Assembly (NCBI GenBank): GCA_964035015.1
Contig: OZ036016.1
Location: 450,001 to 514,000 of the forward strand
DNA length: 64,000 bases
Reading direction: 5' to 3'
Origin: Corallium rubrum
Taxonomy: Eukaryota > Cnidaria > Anthozoa > Scleralcyonacea > Coralliidae
Notes under the pieces: model-generated
The model's database searches: none
Told to the model about the DNA's origin: nothing
Seen by the model: the letters and a program-made list of their open reading frames with translations, nothing else
Shown here: positions 33,424-43,815 of the stretch, in pieces
Position numbering within the stretch: position 1 is the stretch's first letter
Layout: the number at the start of each line of letters is the position of its first letter
Position numbers and translations under genes: made by a program

Positions 33424-33637
33424 ATGAATTGCCAAGTTATCTATGAATGCCAAGTTATCTATGAATGCCAAGTTATCTATGTATGCCAAGTTATCTATGA
33501 ATGCCAAGTTATCTATGTATGCCAAGTTATCTATGTATGCCAAGTTATCTATGAATGCCAAGTTATCTATGTATGCCAAGTTATCTATGTATGCCAAGTT
33601 ATCTATGAATGCCAAGTTACCTATGAATGCCAACAGT
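33424..33637 (+). repeat. 18-bp minisatellite (ATCTATGAATGCCAAGTT)n
   Basis: About 12 units, varying GAATGCC/GTATGCC. Because 18 is a multiple of three, all frames stay open, giving MNAKLS, CQVIYE and, on the other strand, FIDNLA repeats. The 2003-aa frame starts within it by chance or design. Confidence 0.95.
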
Positions 33638-36600
33638 ACTTATATGAAAGCCCAAAGTATCATTTTAACAAATTGTGCATACTCTACGTATTGTGCTGGA
33701 CAGTATTACATGTACCTTGAAGCTGAATGTCCACGTCTTCCAGTCCTGAAGTTAGTAACTGACAATTCATACAACAGTGATATAAAGGTAAATATTATGT
33801 TTGTTTTCATTGTTTCATCAAGTGTGTGCATTATTGTCTGCTATATGTATTTGTTATCAATCGTTTATTCACAGATTTTATTCGAGCACATGTTTATAGT
33901 ATCAGATACCAGTAACCATGTTTCGCTTGATAATTTACAGTCATTTGAGAAAGCAAATAATCTGCAGTTATCTGTAAAAGCTACTGCTAGTAACTCAGAG
34001 TCTTATAATTCAGAGTCCAGATCTCGCTATGCAAAGTTTATTACTCAGAAGAGTGTGTTAACTGTAAGACATGTCCGCCATGTTCCACGTGATCGTGAAC
34101 CTAGTAGAATTCCAGCTAAGAAACTGTCTCGTCTTATGAATAAAAGCAGAAAACTAAGAAAACTAGTTCGAAAGCAGATTAAAAAGAATGTACCTAGGTC
34201 ATCTCGAATTCATCGTTTTCTTTCTGCATCTAGTCGTGAACGTAAAAAGCTACTGAGTGATCGAGTAACATTTTTACCCCAATTCAGTAAAAAGATGAAT
34301 AAGAAACGTCTACACCATATAAGACGGCGTAAAAAACAAACGATTACACCGCAAAATTCTTTATTTCACTTAAAAAGTACTAAAAGGAGCTGCAAATTTT
34401 ATACAAAGTCACTAAATAATTCAGAAGCAGAGCTTACTTACAAGAATTTTAATCACAGGATGAATTATTGCAAGTTTAACCTTTGTAGAGACATAGAGAA
34501 AAATCCTGGTCCTACTTTCATAATTGATCCAAGTAAAACTATTAATGCTCCTTATAGTCAAGGAGATGTTGATGTATTTGGTCCTAATGCAGGACAGCAA
34601 TGTGTTGCTATGAGTTTGTGTGCTTTAATATACAACATTAACAATAACAATTCAATAATTGAGTCAGGAGATCTTATTCAAATTATGAACATTGGTAATG
34701 AATTATACTCTGCATTATCAAGACTATCAAGGCAATCTTATTTATTGCTAACTGAATTACCCACAATGGTTACAGTACTAAACATAAATTATCAACTTGA
34801 GTTTAGTGAAAGTTACACTGGTAATCTCCATGCAGCTACTTTGAATGAAAACATCCCATATGTCATGCCCTTAGATTGTGCTTTACAAAGTTTGCTTCTA
34901 GAAAGTTATAATTCATTTTTGTTAACAATTGGATGTAATACGGTATCAGTTTATACTCTCCGAAATGGTTTACTAAAGATATTTGATTCTCATGCAAGAG
35001 ACTCATTTGGTATGGCCCATTCTCATGGAACATGTGTGTTGTTGGAAGTAAATTCAATTAATAATTTGGTAGAATATTTCAAAAACTTACACAGATGTGG
35101 TGTTTTATTTGAGCTCAAAGGTGTTAAAATTAGTGTTGTGCAATTTACACCAATTACAAATTTGAATAGTTCATCAACATGTGATAATGAGACATTTAAT
35201 GACAAATTTATTCCTGGACAATGTTGTGCCACATCCCTCGATGCAATTTGCTTTTCTACTATTATAGCATGTAGTTACTGGAATGATGAGACATTGACTG
35301 CTGTGGCAGAACATGGTATGTTGGCTTACCAGGAAAGCTTGAATGATGGGAATGAGTTTACATGTGATTATTTACCACATACATTTAATATACATGGATG
35401 TGATGTTGAGATAGAATTTGGTTCAAGATATAGATACCAGGGTATATTGTCTTCCAACTCTGTTTCTACTAAACAAGTGCTTGAGAGGTTAATTTTAGAC
35501 AACACCACAGAAAATACTGGATTTTTGCTCTGGCTTTCAAACTATTGCTTAGCTTGCATTTTTCAGCATAGTACAAGACAAAAAACGAAATATTTCTTGG
35601 TGGCATGCAATGAAAGCCAAACAATTAGTTTATTTGAACAATTTAATGATACACATTTTCTTACTAATAAATTTTGTAATATTGTTACACAAAAACTTAA
35701 ATGTGAAGAAATACAATACAACATCCAATTTTTGTCATGTTCATGTCCACTAACAAAATTAGAGAGGCAAAAAGTTCTAAGAAAGCATAAGTCTGCCACA
35801 CAAAAAAGGTTACTTGCTGACAAAAACAGAGAAAAATATGCAAATTTGGAACCTGCAAAGAAAAAAATAATGCTTGAGAAAGCTGCTTTACACTACAAAA
35901 TTATGGATCCCATAAAGAAGCAGGGTCTGTTTGAAACAAATGTCAAAAAATATAACTCCATAGATCCTATGAAGAAAAAAGAATTGGTTGAAAGAAATGC
36001 AGAAATATATAAATCAATGGATGTTATGAAAAAGAAAGTTCTTCTCAAAACAAATAAACAAAAATATAAATCAATAGACCCTGTGAAAAAGAAAGTTCTT
36101 CTTGAAACAAATACACAAAAATATAAATCAATGGACCCTGTGAAAAAGAAAGTTCTTCTTGAAACGAATACACAAAAATATAAATCAATAGACCCTGTGA
36201 AAAAGAAAGTTCTTCTTGAAACAAATACACAAAAATATAAATCAATGGACCCTGTGAAAAAGAAAGTTCTTCTTGAAACGAATACACAAAAATATAAATC
36301 AATAGACCCTGTGAAAAAGAAAGTTCTTCTTGAATCAAATACACAAAAATATAAATCAGTGGACCCTATAAAAAAGAAAGTTTTTCTCGAAACAAAAAAA
36401 CAAAAATATAAATCAATAGACCCTTTGAAAAAGAAAGTTCTTCTTGAAACAGAAACAAAAAAATATAAATTAAAAAAATGTAAATTATCAATGGATTTAC
36501 ATGTCTTGGATGATTATATTTCTAGGTTTCGCAGTAAAATAAAAGAAGGTCCTTATTATATATGTTCTGTTTGCAATCGGTTACTCTACAGAAAATCAGT

Positions 36601-39454
36601 CGTATCATTAAACCAAAATAAGTACACAAATGCCCCTGAAACTCTGTTCACTGATGCAAAGTCATTTGATGAAAAAGATTACATTTGTAAAACCTGCCAT
36701 TCAAAGGTATCAAAGGGGAAAATTCCTTGCCAAGCAATATATAATAACATGTATGTTGATAACATACCAGCTGAGCTTGCATGTTTAGAAAAACTTGAAC
36801 AAATTCTTATTGCACAGCGAATAGTTTTTGAGAAGATAATAGTCATGCCAAAAGGACAGCAAAGAAAAGTTAAGGGAGCAATTTGTAATGTGCCAGTTGA
36901 ATGTGATGAGACATGTAAAGTTTTACCACGGCCACCAGAAAGATCAGGAATTATAATGTTGAAACTTAAACGTAAACTTGAATTCAGAGGTCATGTGTAT
37001 TTTCAAGCAGTACGTCCTCAGTTTATTCTTGATGCTCTTAACTGGCTCAAGGTAAACAATCCATTGTATAATAATATTACAATTGATATTCAAAATATCA
37101 GTGCAAAACTTACCAGTTTAGAACAAGATGACAATACTTCAGGTATAAATTTTGATAAAAATGAAAAGTGCTTAACAGAAAACTGCAAGCAACCCGTTAC
37201 AAGTGATCATGATACTAAGGAAAAAGATGACCCATTGAATGAATATAGACAAGCAACTAATGAGACATGTTTACAGTCTATATTGCCAGATTACCCTGTT
37301 ACAATACAAAGTAATGAAAATTGTTCATTAGGGAATGAAGTGTACAATATTGCACCTGGAGAAAACAAACACCCTGTATCACTAATGAGAGACATAAAAT
37401 GTGAAGAGCTTGCATTTCCAGTGTTGTTTCCAAAAGGACAGTTTGGCTTCACAGATGATAGAAAGATTAAATTGTCACCAGTGAAGTACTTCAATGCTCG
37501 ACCTTTACATTATAGTGGAAGATTTGCAACAAATCCAGAGTATCTTTTCTTTGCACAATTTATAATGGAACAAAAAAAAGTATCAGATAGTATTAATATA
37601 GCCTTAAAAAAAATTAATGGCCAACCTGTAACTGCATCACAAATAAAATCAGATGTAAACAAGTTAAAAGGCTTAATTTGTCAAGATCAGGCATATTTGT
37701 TTTTAAGGCAAATTCCAGGCACACCACCCTACTGGCAAAAATTTATGTACGAAGTAGTAGCCATGGTAAAACAACTTGGGATTCCAACATGGTTTATGAC
37801 ATTATCATGTGCTGATCTTAGATGGCCTGAGTTGTTTCAAATTATAGCTAGAACACAAGGTAAAAACATGACTGACGAACAAGTTGAAGCTTTGTCTTAC
37901 AATGAAAGATGTTCAATGCTAAATCTTAATCCTGTTGTTGTTGCAAAGCATTTTCAATATAGAGTTGAAACATTTTTCACTGAACTTCTGCTTAGCCAAA
38001 ATAACCCAATAGGTAAAATAATCTATTATGCCCTCCGTATTGAATTTCAAATGAGAGGATCTCCTCATTTACATGCCTTAATATGGACTTCTGATTGCCC
38101 CAAACTTACATCTGACAACAAAGAAGCTTACATACAATTTATAGATAACCATGTACAAGCCTATCTTCCAGATGAGGAAACAGAACCAGAGTTACATGAG
38201 TTAGTTAAAACTTATCAAAAGCACAATCATTCTAAAACCTGCAGAAAATACAAAAATATTAGTTGTAGATTTAATTTTGGTCAATTTTTTACCAAAAGCA
38301 CAATTGTAGCAGAACCTCTTAACAGTGATCTAGATGAGGGAACCAAGAGTAATATACTTGACAGGCGAACACAGATTCTGACCTCAGTCAAACAGAAAAT
38401 AGATGAAGTATTAAACCCATCCAAGCCAGATTATAATGAAACATTAAATGATGCAGACATTCTAAAATCAGTAGGTATCACTGAGGATGAATATTACTGG
38501 GCTCTATCAATATCACCAGACTCTGATTTTGAGTTGCATCTTAAAAGGCCTGCAGCCAGCTGTTTTATTAACAATTATTTTGTTGCTGGTATTAAGGGAT
38601 TTGCAGCAAATGTTGACTTGCAACCTGTATTCAATCACTACAAATGCATAACATATGTCTGCTCATATTTTACTAAAGATGAAACTGAATGTTCTCAAGC
38701 TATTACAAATGCAGCAAAAGAAGCAAAAGCTGCTAACATGAATATTAGAGATGGCCTGAAAAAAATTGGTGCTGCTTTTCTCTCTACAAGAGAAGTTAGT
38801 TCACAAGAATGTGTCTACAGATCATTGCCTGAACTTTGGTTGAGAAAAATATTTCCAAAAACAGTTTTTGTTAGTACAGATTTCCCAGAAAAGAGGGTAC
38901 GTGTGACCAAGACACAAGTGGAGCTTGATGAACTAGATGATGAAAATACTGATATCTTTAAGTCAAATATAATTCAGCGTTACAGCATTAGACCAACAGC
39001 AATTCCAGTTGTTGGTAAATTATGTCTGGCAGAATTTGCTGCATATTACTATAAAGATTATAAAATTGATTATAGTGAAACAAAAGATTCCCAACCTGAT
39101 GTTCTAACAGATGACTTGGTTGAATCGCAAAGTACCATAAGTGATACAACACAATGCCTTCCGAAAAAAATAAAATTAATTAACACCAACGAATACATGA
39201 AGTGTAGAAAAGTTAAGGCTGTATTAATGTATCATACACCAAATAAAAGAAAAGAACCAGAATCTTATTTTCACCATTTACTTATGCTCTATTATCCATG
39301 GTGTGATGAAAGTAAACTAATGGCTTCAGATCAAACATATGCATCAAAGTTCTATGAACCTGATGTCCAAGCTATTGTTGAACACAACAGAGCAATATTC
39401 GAACCTGATGCAGATGCTGTTAGTGAGGCTCTCGAAGTATTAAAATCTAATTAG
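33443..39454 (+). CDS. Helentron protein A: leader, 2A peptide, protease-like domains, Rep nuclease
   Basis: The 2003-residue frame reads: a minisatellite-encoded start; a segment (33788-33874) that looks like a retained in-frame intron; a very basic region; a 2A-like motif DIEKNPGP ending at Pro357. Next come a cysteine-protease-like domain (Cys387 in GQQCVAMSL, His517 in FDSHARDSF) and a second, more degenerate one (Cys594-595 in PGQCCATSL). A basic region follows with about ten 19-residue repeats (KYKSMDPVKKKVLLETNTQ). A Cys pair-containing domain (Cys1041, Cys1044, then YICKTCHSK) precedes the Helitron Rep domain, with HUH motif at His1542/His1544 (GSPHLHALIW) and catalytic tyrosines Tyr1738 and Tyr1742 (TYVCSYF). 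Rep proteins nick and rejoin DNA in rolling-circle transposition. The frame stops at TAG 39452-39454. The next frame (39515-41827) continues in phase, so the stop probably splits one protein. The true start is uncertain. Confidence 0.88.
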   Translation: MNAKLSMNAKLSMYAKLSMNAKLSMYAKLSMYAKLSMNAKLSMYAKLSMYAKLSMNAKLPMNANSTYMKAQSIILTNCAYSTYCAGQYYMYLEAECPRLPVLKLVTDNSYNSDIKVNIMFVFIVSSSVCIIVCYMYLLSIVYSQILFEHMFIVSDTSNHVSLDNLQSFEKANNLQLSVKATASNSESYNSESRSRYAKFITQKSVLTVRHVRHVPRDREPSRIPAKKLSRLMNKSRKLRKLVRKQIKKNVPRSSRIHRFLSASSRERKKLLSDRVTFLPQFSKKMNKKRLHHIRRRKKQTITPQNSLFHLKSTKRSCKFYTKSLNNSEAELTYKNFNHRMNYCKFNLCRDIEKNPGPTFIIDPSKTINAPYSQGDVDVFGPNAGQQCVAMSLCALIYNINNNNSIIESGDLIQIMNIGNELYSALSRLSRQSYLLLTELPTMVTVLNINYQLEFSESYTGNLHAATLNENIPYVMPLDCALQSLLLESYNSFLLTIGCNTVSVYTLRNGLLKIFDSHARDSFGMAHSHGTCVLLEVNSINNLVEYFKNLHRCGVLFELKGVKISVVQFTPITNLNSSSTCDNETFNDKFIPGQCCATSLDAICFSTIIACSYWNDETLTAVAEHGMLAYQESLNDGNEFTCDYLPHTFNIHGCDVEIEFGSRYRYQGILSSNSVSTKQVLERLILDNTTENTGFLLWLSNYCLACIFQHSTRQKTKYFLVACNESQTISLFEQFNDTHFLTNKFCNIVTQKLKCEEIQYNIQFLSCSCPLTKLERQKVLRKHKSATQKRLLADKNREKYANLEPAKKKIMLEKAALHYKIMDPIKKQGLFETNVKKYNSIDPMKKKELVERNAEIYKSMDVMKKKVLLKTNKQKYKSIDPVKKKVLLETNTQKYKSMDPVKKKVLLETNTQKYKSIDPVKKKVLLETNTQKYKSMDPVKKKVLLETNTQKYKSIDPVKKKVLLESNTQKYKSVDPIKKKVFLETKKQKYKSIDPLKKKVLLETETKKYKLKKCKLSMDLHVLDDYISRFRSKIKEGPYYICSVCNRLLYRKSVVSLNQNKYTNAPETLFTDAKSFDEKDYICKTCHSKVSKGKIPCQAIYNNMYVDNIPAELACLEKLEQILIAQRIVFEKIIVMPKGQQRKVKGAICNVPVECDETCKVLPRPPERSGIIMLKLKRKLEFRGHVYFQAVRPQFILDALNWLKVNNPLYNNITIDIQNISAKLTSLEQDDNTSGINFDKNEKCLTENCKQPVTSDHDTKEKDDPLNEYRQATNETCLQSILPDYPVTIQSNENCSLGNEVYNIAPGENKHPVSLMRDIKCEELAFPVLFPKGQFGFTDDRKIKLSPVKYFNARPLHYSGRFATNPEYLFFAQFIMEQKKVSDSINIALKKINGQPVTASQIKSDVNKLKGLICQDQAYLFLRQIPGTPPYWQKFMYEVVAMVKQLGIPTWFMTLSCADLRWPELFQIIARTQGKNMTDEQVEALSYNERCSMLNLNPVVVAKHFQYRVETFFTELLLSQNNPIGKIIYYALRIEFQMRGSPHLHALIWTSDCPKLTSDNKEAYIQFIDNHVQAYLPDEETEPELHELVKTYQKHNHSKTCRKYKNISCRFNFGQFFTKSTIVAEPLNSDLDEGTKSNILDRRTQILTSVKQKIDEVLNPSKPDYNETLNDADILKSVGITEDEYYWALSISPDSDFELHLKRPAASCFINNYFVAGIKGFAANVDLQPVFNHYKCITYVCSYFTKDETECSQAITNAAKEAKAANMNIRDGLKKIGAAFLSTREVSSQECVYRSLPELWLRKIFPKTVFVSTDFPEKRVRVTKTQVELDELDDENTDIFKSNIIQRYSIRPTAIPVVGKLCLAEFAAYYYKDYKIDYSETKDSQPDVLTDDLVESQSTISDTTQCLPKKIKLINTNEYMKCRKVKAVLMYHTPNKRKEPESYFHHLLMLYYPWCDESKLMASDQTYASKFYEPDVQAIVEHNRAIFEPDADAVSEALEVLKSN
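33788..33874 (+). other. Probable in-frame intron, 87 nt
   Basis: GTAAATATT at 33788 and TTTATTCACAG ending at 33874 look like splice sites. The intervening 29 codons read as a hydrophobic run that would be odd between polar segments. Its length is a multiple of three, so it stays open. If retained it would act as a membrane segment. Confidence 0.5.
34490..34513 (+). other. 2A-like ribosome-skipping motif
   Basis: The residues are DIEKNPGP, preceded by KFNLCR. This matches the 2A consensus D-(V/I)-E-x-N-P-G-P exactly. Translation would release a roughly 356-residue leader between Gly356 and Pro357, freeing the protease-Rep part with an N-terminal Pro. 2A motifs are known in viruses, some non-LTR retrotransposons and some animal genes. 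Confidence 0.72.
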
Positions 39455-39514
39455 GGCAATATTCGTTCATTTGATTCAATAAATGACCAAGAAAATGCAG
39501 ATTTACAACGTGAA

Positions 39515-41827
39515 ATGCAAGATGACTCAATCCCACATGAATCATTTAATGAACAATTACCATCACATCTTGACTCAACACCACAATCTAATCAGCATAC
39601 TTCCCCTGGAGTAATTACTTCTTACAACCGACCAACAGAGATCTCTGATGATATATTACGTGAAACTGTGAGGTCCTTGAACATTGAGCAACGTCATGCA
39701 TATGATACATTTCTGACATGGTGTAGGAATACAATGAAAAACATGAACAGCTTAAAACCTGTTGAAATAGAACTACTCTATCTTTTCTTAACTGGTGGTG
39801 GAGGTGCAGGCAAAAGTCACCTCATTAAAATAATATACCATACAGCAGTTAAAACTTTTAGACATCCTCCTATGAACCCTGAATTACCAACAGTTCTTCT
39901 CATGGCACCAACAGGTGTGGCTGCAATAAACATTGATGGAACAACAATAAATACTGGTCTTGCAATTCCCAAAGAAACTGGTGATAATGTACCTGCAATG
40001 TCAGACCAAAAGAAAACACAATTGAGACTATCATTATCTGACCTAAAGCTAATCATAATAGATGAAATTTCTATGGTTGGAAACACAACCTTACTTCATA
40101 TCCATCAAAGATTAAAAGAAATATTTGGCACCACCAGTTCTCTGTTATTTGCAGGAATTACTATTATAGTTGTAGGTGATCTATGCCAACTTCCACCAAT
40201 ACGTAAGAGATTTGTATTTGACAATTTCAAAAATGATTCTTATAATCTATGTCACCCATGGAAAGTCTTCCAAATGATAGAACTTCATGAAATCATGAGA
40301 CAGAAAAATGATCAAGCATTTATTGAACTTCTTAACAGAATAAGAACTGCTACTCAAACAGAAGATGACATTAAGATAATCCAATCAAGATCAATAACCC
40401 CATCTGATCCTAATTATCCATCAGATGCACTTCATATCTGGGCTGAAAATGCTCCTGTTGATGAACATAACAAGAAAAAACTAGAAGAACTTTCTGGATT
40501 CTTATTTATTCTTAAAGCTAAAGATCAATATCCAACAAATGTAACAAAACAAGATATTGATAGAGTATTAGCAAGAGGACGGTCTGAAACAGGTGGACTA
40601 GATTATGAAATTCTGATTAAAGAAGGTGCTAGAATAATGCTTACAACAAATATCAGTATTCCAGATAGACTCATCAATGGACAAATGGGAACTGTCTTTA
40701 AAGTTGATGTCAATCAAAATAACCAAAAACCAACTGTTCTCTATATTAAATTTGATGACTCAAATGCTGGTAAAGACTTAACTAACACTTGTGGCAACCC
40801 TTTTGCAAGAAAAAACAACGTAGTTCCCATTGAGCCTGTATTAACAAAGATCAAAATAAGACCAGGTAAAGCATCTTCTCCAGAAATACAGAGAGTACAA
40901 TTCCCTGTTACACTTGCATGGGCATGTACTGTACATAAGGTTCAAGGTCTAACACTTGAAAAAGTTGTAATCAGTTCTGACTTGATAAAACAGAGAGCGT
41001 TTAACTATGGACAAATTTATGTTGCTTTAAGCCGTGCAACTTCTTTACAAGGTCTGTATATTTTAGGACAAATTGAGAGTAAACATATTAAAGCAAATCC
41101 TAAAGTTCTTGAAGAACACCAAAGACTACGCAATGAATGTATGGTTCCACATTCAACAACTCTATTCCAAGACAATTTCAATGTTTTGACCATATCACTT
41201 TTAAATATAAGATCTCTCAAAAAACATAGCATCGATATTAAATTTGATTCAAGAGTTTTCCATAGTGACCTCATAGCTCTTACTGAAACCCAACTACTAC
41301 CTCAGGATTTTGACAATGAAATTTTAAATAATCTCAGTCCTTTCAAACTCCACCGTCAAGATCATGATACTGATAAATATTCGAGTATGGCACTTTGTAC
41401 AAGAAATACTGTAGAAATCACGGAGTGCGAATATTTTTCTTCACTAAATGCAATAAAATTTGACCTGGTTAATAGTAAATCCCAAGAAAAAACAACTTTT
41501 CTTTTGCTGTATCGAAAGCAAGCCTCCAACATCCTACAATATGTAGATTGTTTGGCATACATGTTAAATAGTTATACAATTGACATGATTCTTGGTGACT
41601 TTAATATTAATTACTTGAATGACGATCAAGTTCAACCACTAAAATCTTTAATGGAATCTCTCAATTACACTCAGATTGTAACAAAACCTACATTTATTTC
41701 TTCTGGTAGCTTATTAGACCATGTGTATGTTAGATCCACAGTATTTCAAATAATTGACAATTATGTAGTCAATGTGTATTATTCTGATCATGATGCTATC
41801 AAAATCATAGTACAATATTGCAACTAG
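39515..41827 (+). CDS. Helentron protein B: PIF1 helicase fused to endonuclease
   Basis: The 770-residue frame follows the TAG at 39452-39454 in the same phase. The 20 intervening codons (GNIRSFDSINDQENADLQRE) are open, so A and B are probably one protein broken by a nonsense codon. The helicase has Walker A GGGGAGKS (94-101), Walker B IIIDEIS (Asp183-Glu184), GDLCQLPPI, and VTLAWACTVHKVQGLTLEKV with VALSRATS near the end. It would unwind DNA during rolling-circle transposition. From about residue 555 an endonuclease-exonuclease-phosphatase domain follows: LLNIRSL, TETQL (Glu591), LGDFNINYL (Asp695) and YSDHDAI (Asp758-His759). This nuclease is the hallmark of Helentrons. The stop is TAG at 41825-41827. 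Confidence 0.9.
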   Translation: MQDDSIPHESFNEQLPSHLDSTPQSNQHTSPGVITSYNRPTEISDDILRETVRSLNIEQRHAYDTFLTWCRNTMKNMNSLKPVEIELLYLFLTGGGGAGKSHLIKIIYHTAVKTFRHPPMNPELPTVLLMAPTGVAAINIDGTTINTGLAIPKETGDNVPAMSDQKKTQLRLSLSDLKLIIIDEISMVGNTTLLHIHQRLKEIFGTTSSLLFAGITIIVVGDLCQLPPIRKRFVFDNFKNDSYNLCHPWKVFQMIELHEIMRQKNDQAFIELLNRIRTATQTEDDIKIIQSRSITPSDPNYPSDALHIWAENAPVDEHNKKKLEELSGFLFILKAKDQYPTNVTKQDIDRVLARGRSETGGLDYEILIKEGARIMLTTNISIPDRLINGQMGTVFKVDVNQNNQKPTVLYIKFDDSNAGKDLTNTCGNPFARKNNVVPIEPVLTKIKIRPGKASSPEIQRVQFPVTLAWACTVHKVQGLTLEKVVISSDLIKQRAFNYGQIYVALSRATSLQGLYILGQIESKHIKANPKVLEEHQRLRNECMVPHSTTLFQDNFNVLTISLLNIRSLKKHSIDIKFDSRVFHSDLIALTETQLLPQDFDNEILNNLSPFKLHRQDHDTDKYSSMALCTRNTVEITECEYFSSLNAIKFDLVNSKSQEKTTFLLLYRKQASNILQYVDCLAYMLNSYTIDMILGDFNINYLNDDQVQPLKSLMESLNYTQIVTKPTFISSGSLLDHVYVRSTVFQIIDNYVVNVYYSDHDAIKIIVQYCN

Positions 41828-41995
41828 GGAATAATTATATCTATCACATTAATTGAAATATTATATTAATTACATGTAGTTATATGTAATGGTAACTGGC
41901 AATTGTTATCAAGCAAGTTTAGCTTACACCATGGTCATGTACATAGTCTCCTCAGAGATCCATGGATCTATATTCACAAACCATATTTATCAATA

Positions 41996-42222
41996 AGGGG
42001 TGGGCCATTGGAAATCTTGCAGGGAGGGGGTGACAATTCCTGTGCAAGGGAAAGTGATCAAAAAATCCTGCAGGCAATATACAGAGAATACTGGCAAACT
42101 GTTTTCAACTTTCCTTTATTGTCCAAAAACAAAATATCCTGCAGAGCTTACATAGGACAAAAAATGCCAGGCTTAGAAATAATTTTTTTACCCCCTGCCA
42201 AGATTTCTAATGGTCCACCCCT
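41996..42222. mobile_element. MITE with AGGGGTGG ends, 227 bp
   Basis: AGGGGTGGGCCATTGGAAAT at the left is mirrored by ATTTCTAATGGTCCACCCCT at the right, with imperfect TIRs of about 35 bp. No clear target duplication is seen. It lies downstream of the Helentron coding region. Confidence 0.82.
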
Positions 42223-42509
42223 GAATTAGTGGAGTTACACTGCACTTGTATACTTGGGATGGTGCACCTATACTCGGTGCCTCTGTCCTGAAAAGGACTT
42301 GAACACCTGGACAACCTCAACCATTGGACAACAAATTAATGTAAGTAAAAAAGTATACTAAATCTCTATGTAAATGTCCTTTAATATTGCAAAGTTCCCA
42401 TGCATCCATAGCTTAATTGCTTTTTAACCCACTTATTTTCTCTCTGCTTCATATTTTAGATCTAAACATCTGATAGAATCATGAAAAGCCTCAGCAATAT
42501 TGATATGCT

Positions 42510-43660
42510 GTTGAAGTTATGAGTTGGACCATTACAGCACCAACCACCAATTTATTATTCTGGTATATATATTAAATGACTTTATAACATTGATATATCT
42601 GGTATTAATGAAAGAGCAAACAAATTAACACTGGTGCCTGAAGTAAATGGCTTCTACGACCACACAGTTGGAGTTGTGAGTTGGACTATTAAACCATCAA
42701 CCACCAATTTATTACTCTGGTATTATTATGACTTTATAACATTGTTATATCTGGTATTAATGAAGGAGCAAACAAATTAACACTGGTGTCTGAAGTAAAT
42801 GGCTTCTACGGCCACACAGTTGGAGTTGTGAGTTCGACTATTAAACCATCAACCACCAATTTTATTACTCTGGTATTAAATGACTTTATAACATTGATAT
42901 ATCTGGTATTAATGAAAGAGCAAACAAATTAACTGGCGTCTAAAGTAAATGGCTTCTACGACCACACAGTTGGAGTTGGACTATTAAACCATCAACCACG
43001 AATTTATTACTCTGGTATTAAATGACTTTATAACATTGATATATCTGGTATTAATTGAAAGAGCAAACAAATTAACACTGGTGCCTGAAGTAAATGGCTT
43101 CTACAACCACACAGTTGGAGTTGTGAGTTGGACTATTATACCATCAACCACGAATTTATTACTCTGGTATTAAATGACTTTATAACATTGTTATATCTGG
43201 TATCAATGAAGGAGCAAACAAATTAACACTGGCATCTGAAATAAATGGCTTCTACGACCACACAGTTGGAGTTGTGAGTTGGACTATTAAACCGTCAACC
43301 ACCAATTTATTACTCTGGTATTAAATGACTTAAAACATTGATACTGTATATCTGGTATTAATGAAAGAGCAAACAAATTAACACTGGTGTCTGAAGTAAA
43401 GGGCTTCTAGGACCACACAGTTGGAGTTGTGAGTTGGACTATTAAACCATCAGCCACCAATTTATTACTCTGGTATTAAATGACTTCATAACATCAACAT
43501 ATCTGGTATTAATAAAACAGCAAACTTAATTAACATTGGTGTCTGCAGTAAAGGGCCTGTACAACCACACAGTTGGATTTGTGAGTTGGACTACGAAACC
43601 GTCAACCACCAATTTATTACTCTGGTATTAAAATTAATTGACATGACTGGTATTACTAAA
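42510..43660 (+). repeat. Minisatellite, unit about 150 bp, eight copies
   Basis: The phrase ACCAATTTATTACTCTGGTA recurs near 42543, 42700, 42852, 42993, 43145, 43293, 43451 and 43603. Each unit also contains a GGCTTCTACGACCACACAGT segment. It lies in the 3' part of the proposed Helentron. Confidence 0.95.
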
Positions 43661-43675
43661 AGAGCAACCCCAGTT

Positions 43676-43815
43676 AATGCCAATATGAATACCAATGTAT
43701 ATGAATACCAAAAGTATATCTATAAATGCTAAAAGTATATGTATCAATGCCAAAGTTATACAGTATATGTGAACACCAAAGTTATATGTAAGAATGCCAA
43801 AGTATGTACAATTGA
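43676..43815 (+). repeat. Degenerate short repeat resembling the 5' minisatellite
   Basis: Units such as ATCAATGCCAAAGTTAT and AAGAATGCCAAAGTATG resemble the 18-bp unit ATCTATGAATGCCAAGTT at 33424-33637. Related short repeats at both ends support their belonging to one element. Confidence 0.55.

Noticed and set aside
33376-33720. Repeat frames CQVIYE (plus) and FIDNLAY (minus) over the 18-bp array; CRISPR-like look
   Set aside because: Head-to-tail minisatellite with no spacers, in a eukaryotic transposon; open frames follow from the 18-bp period.
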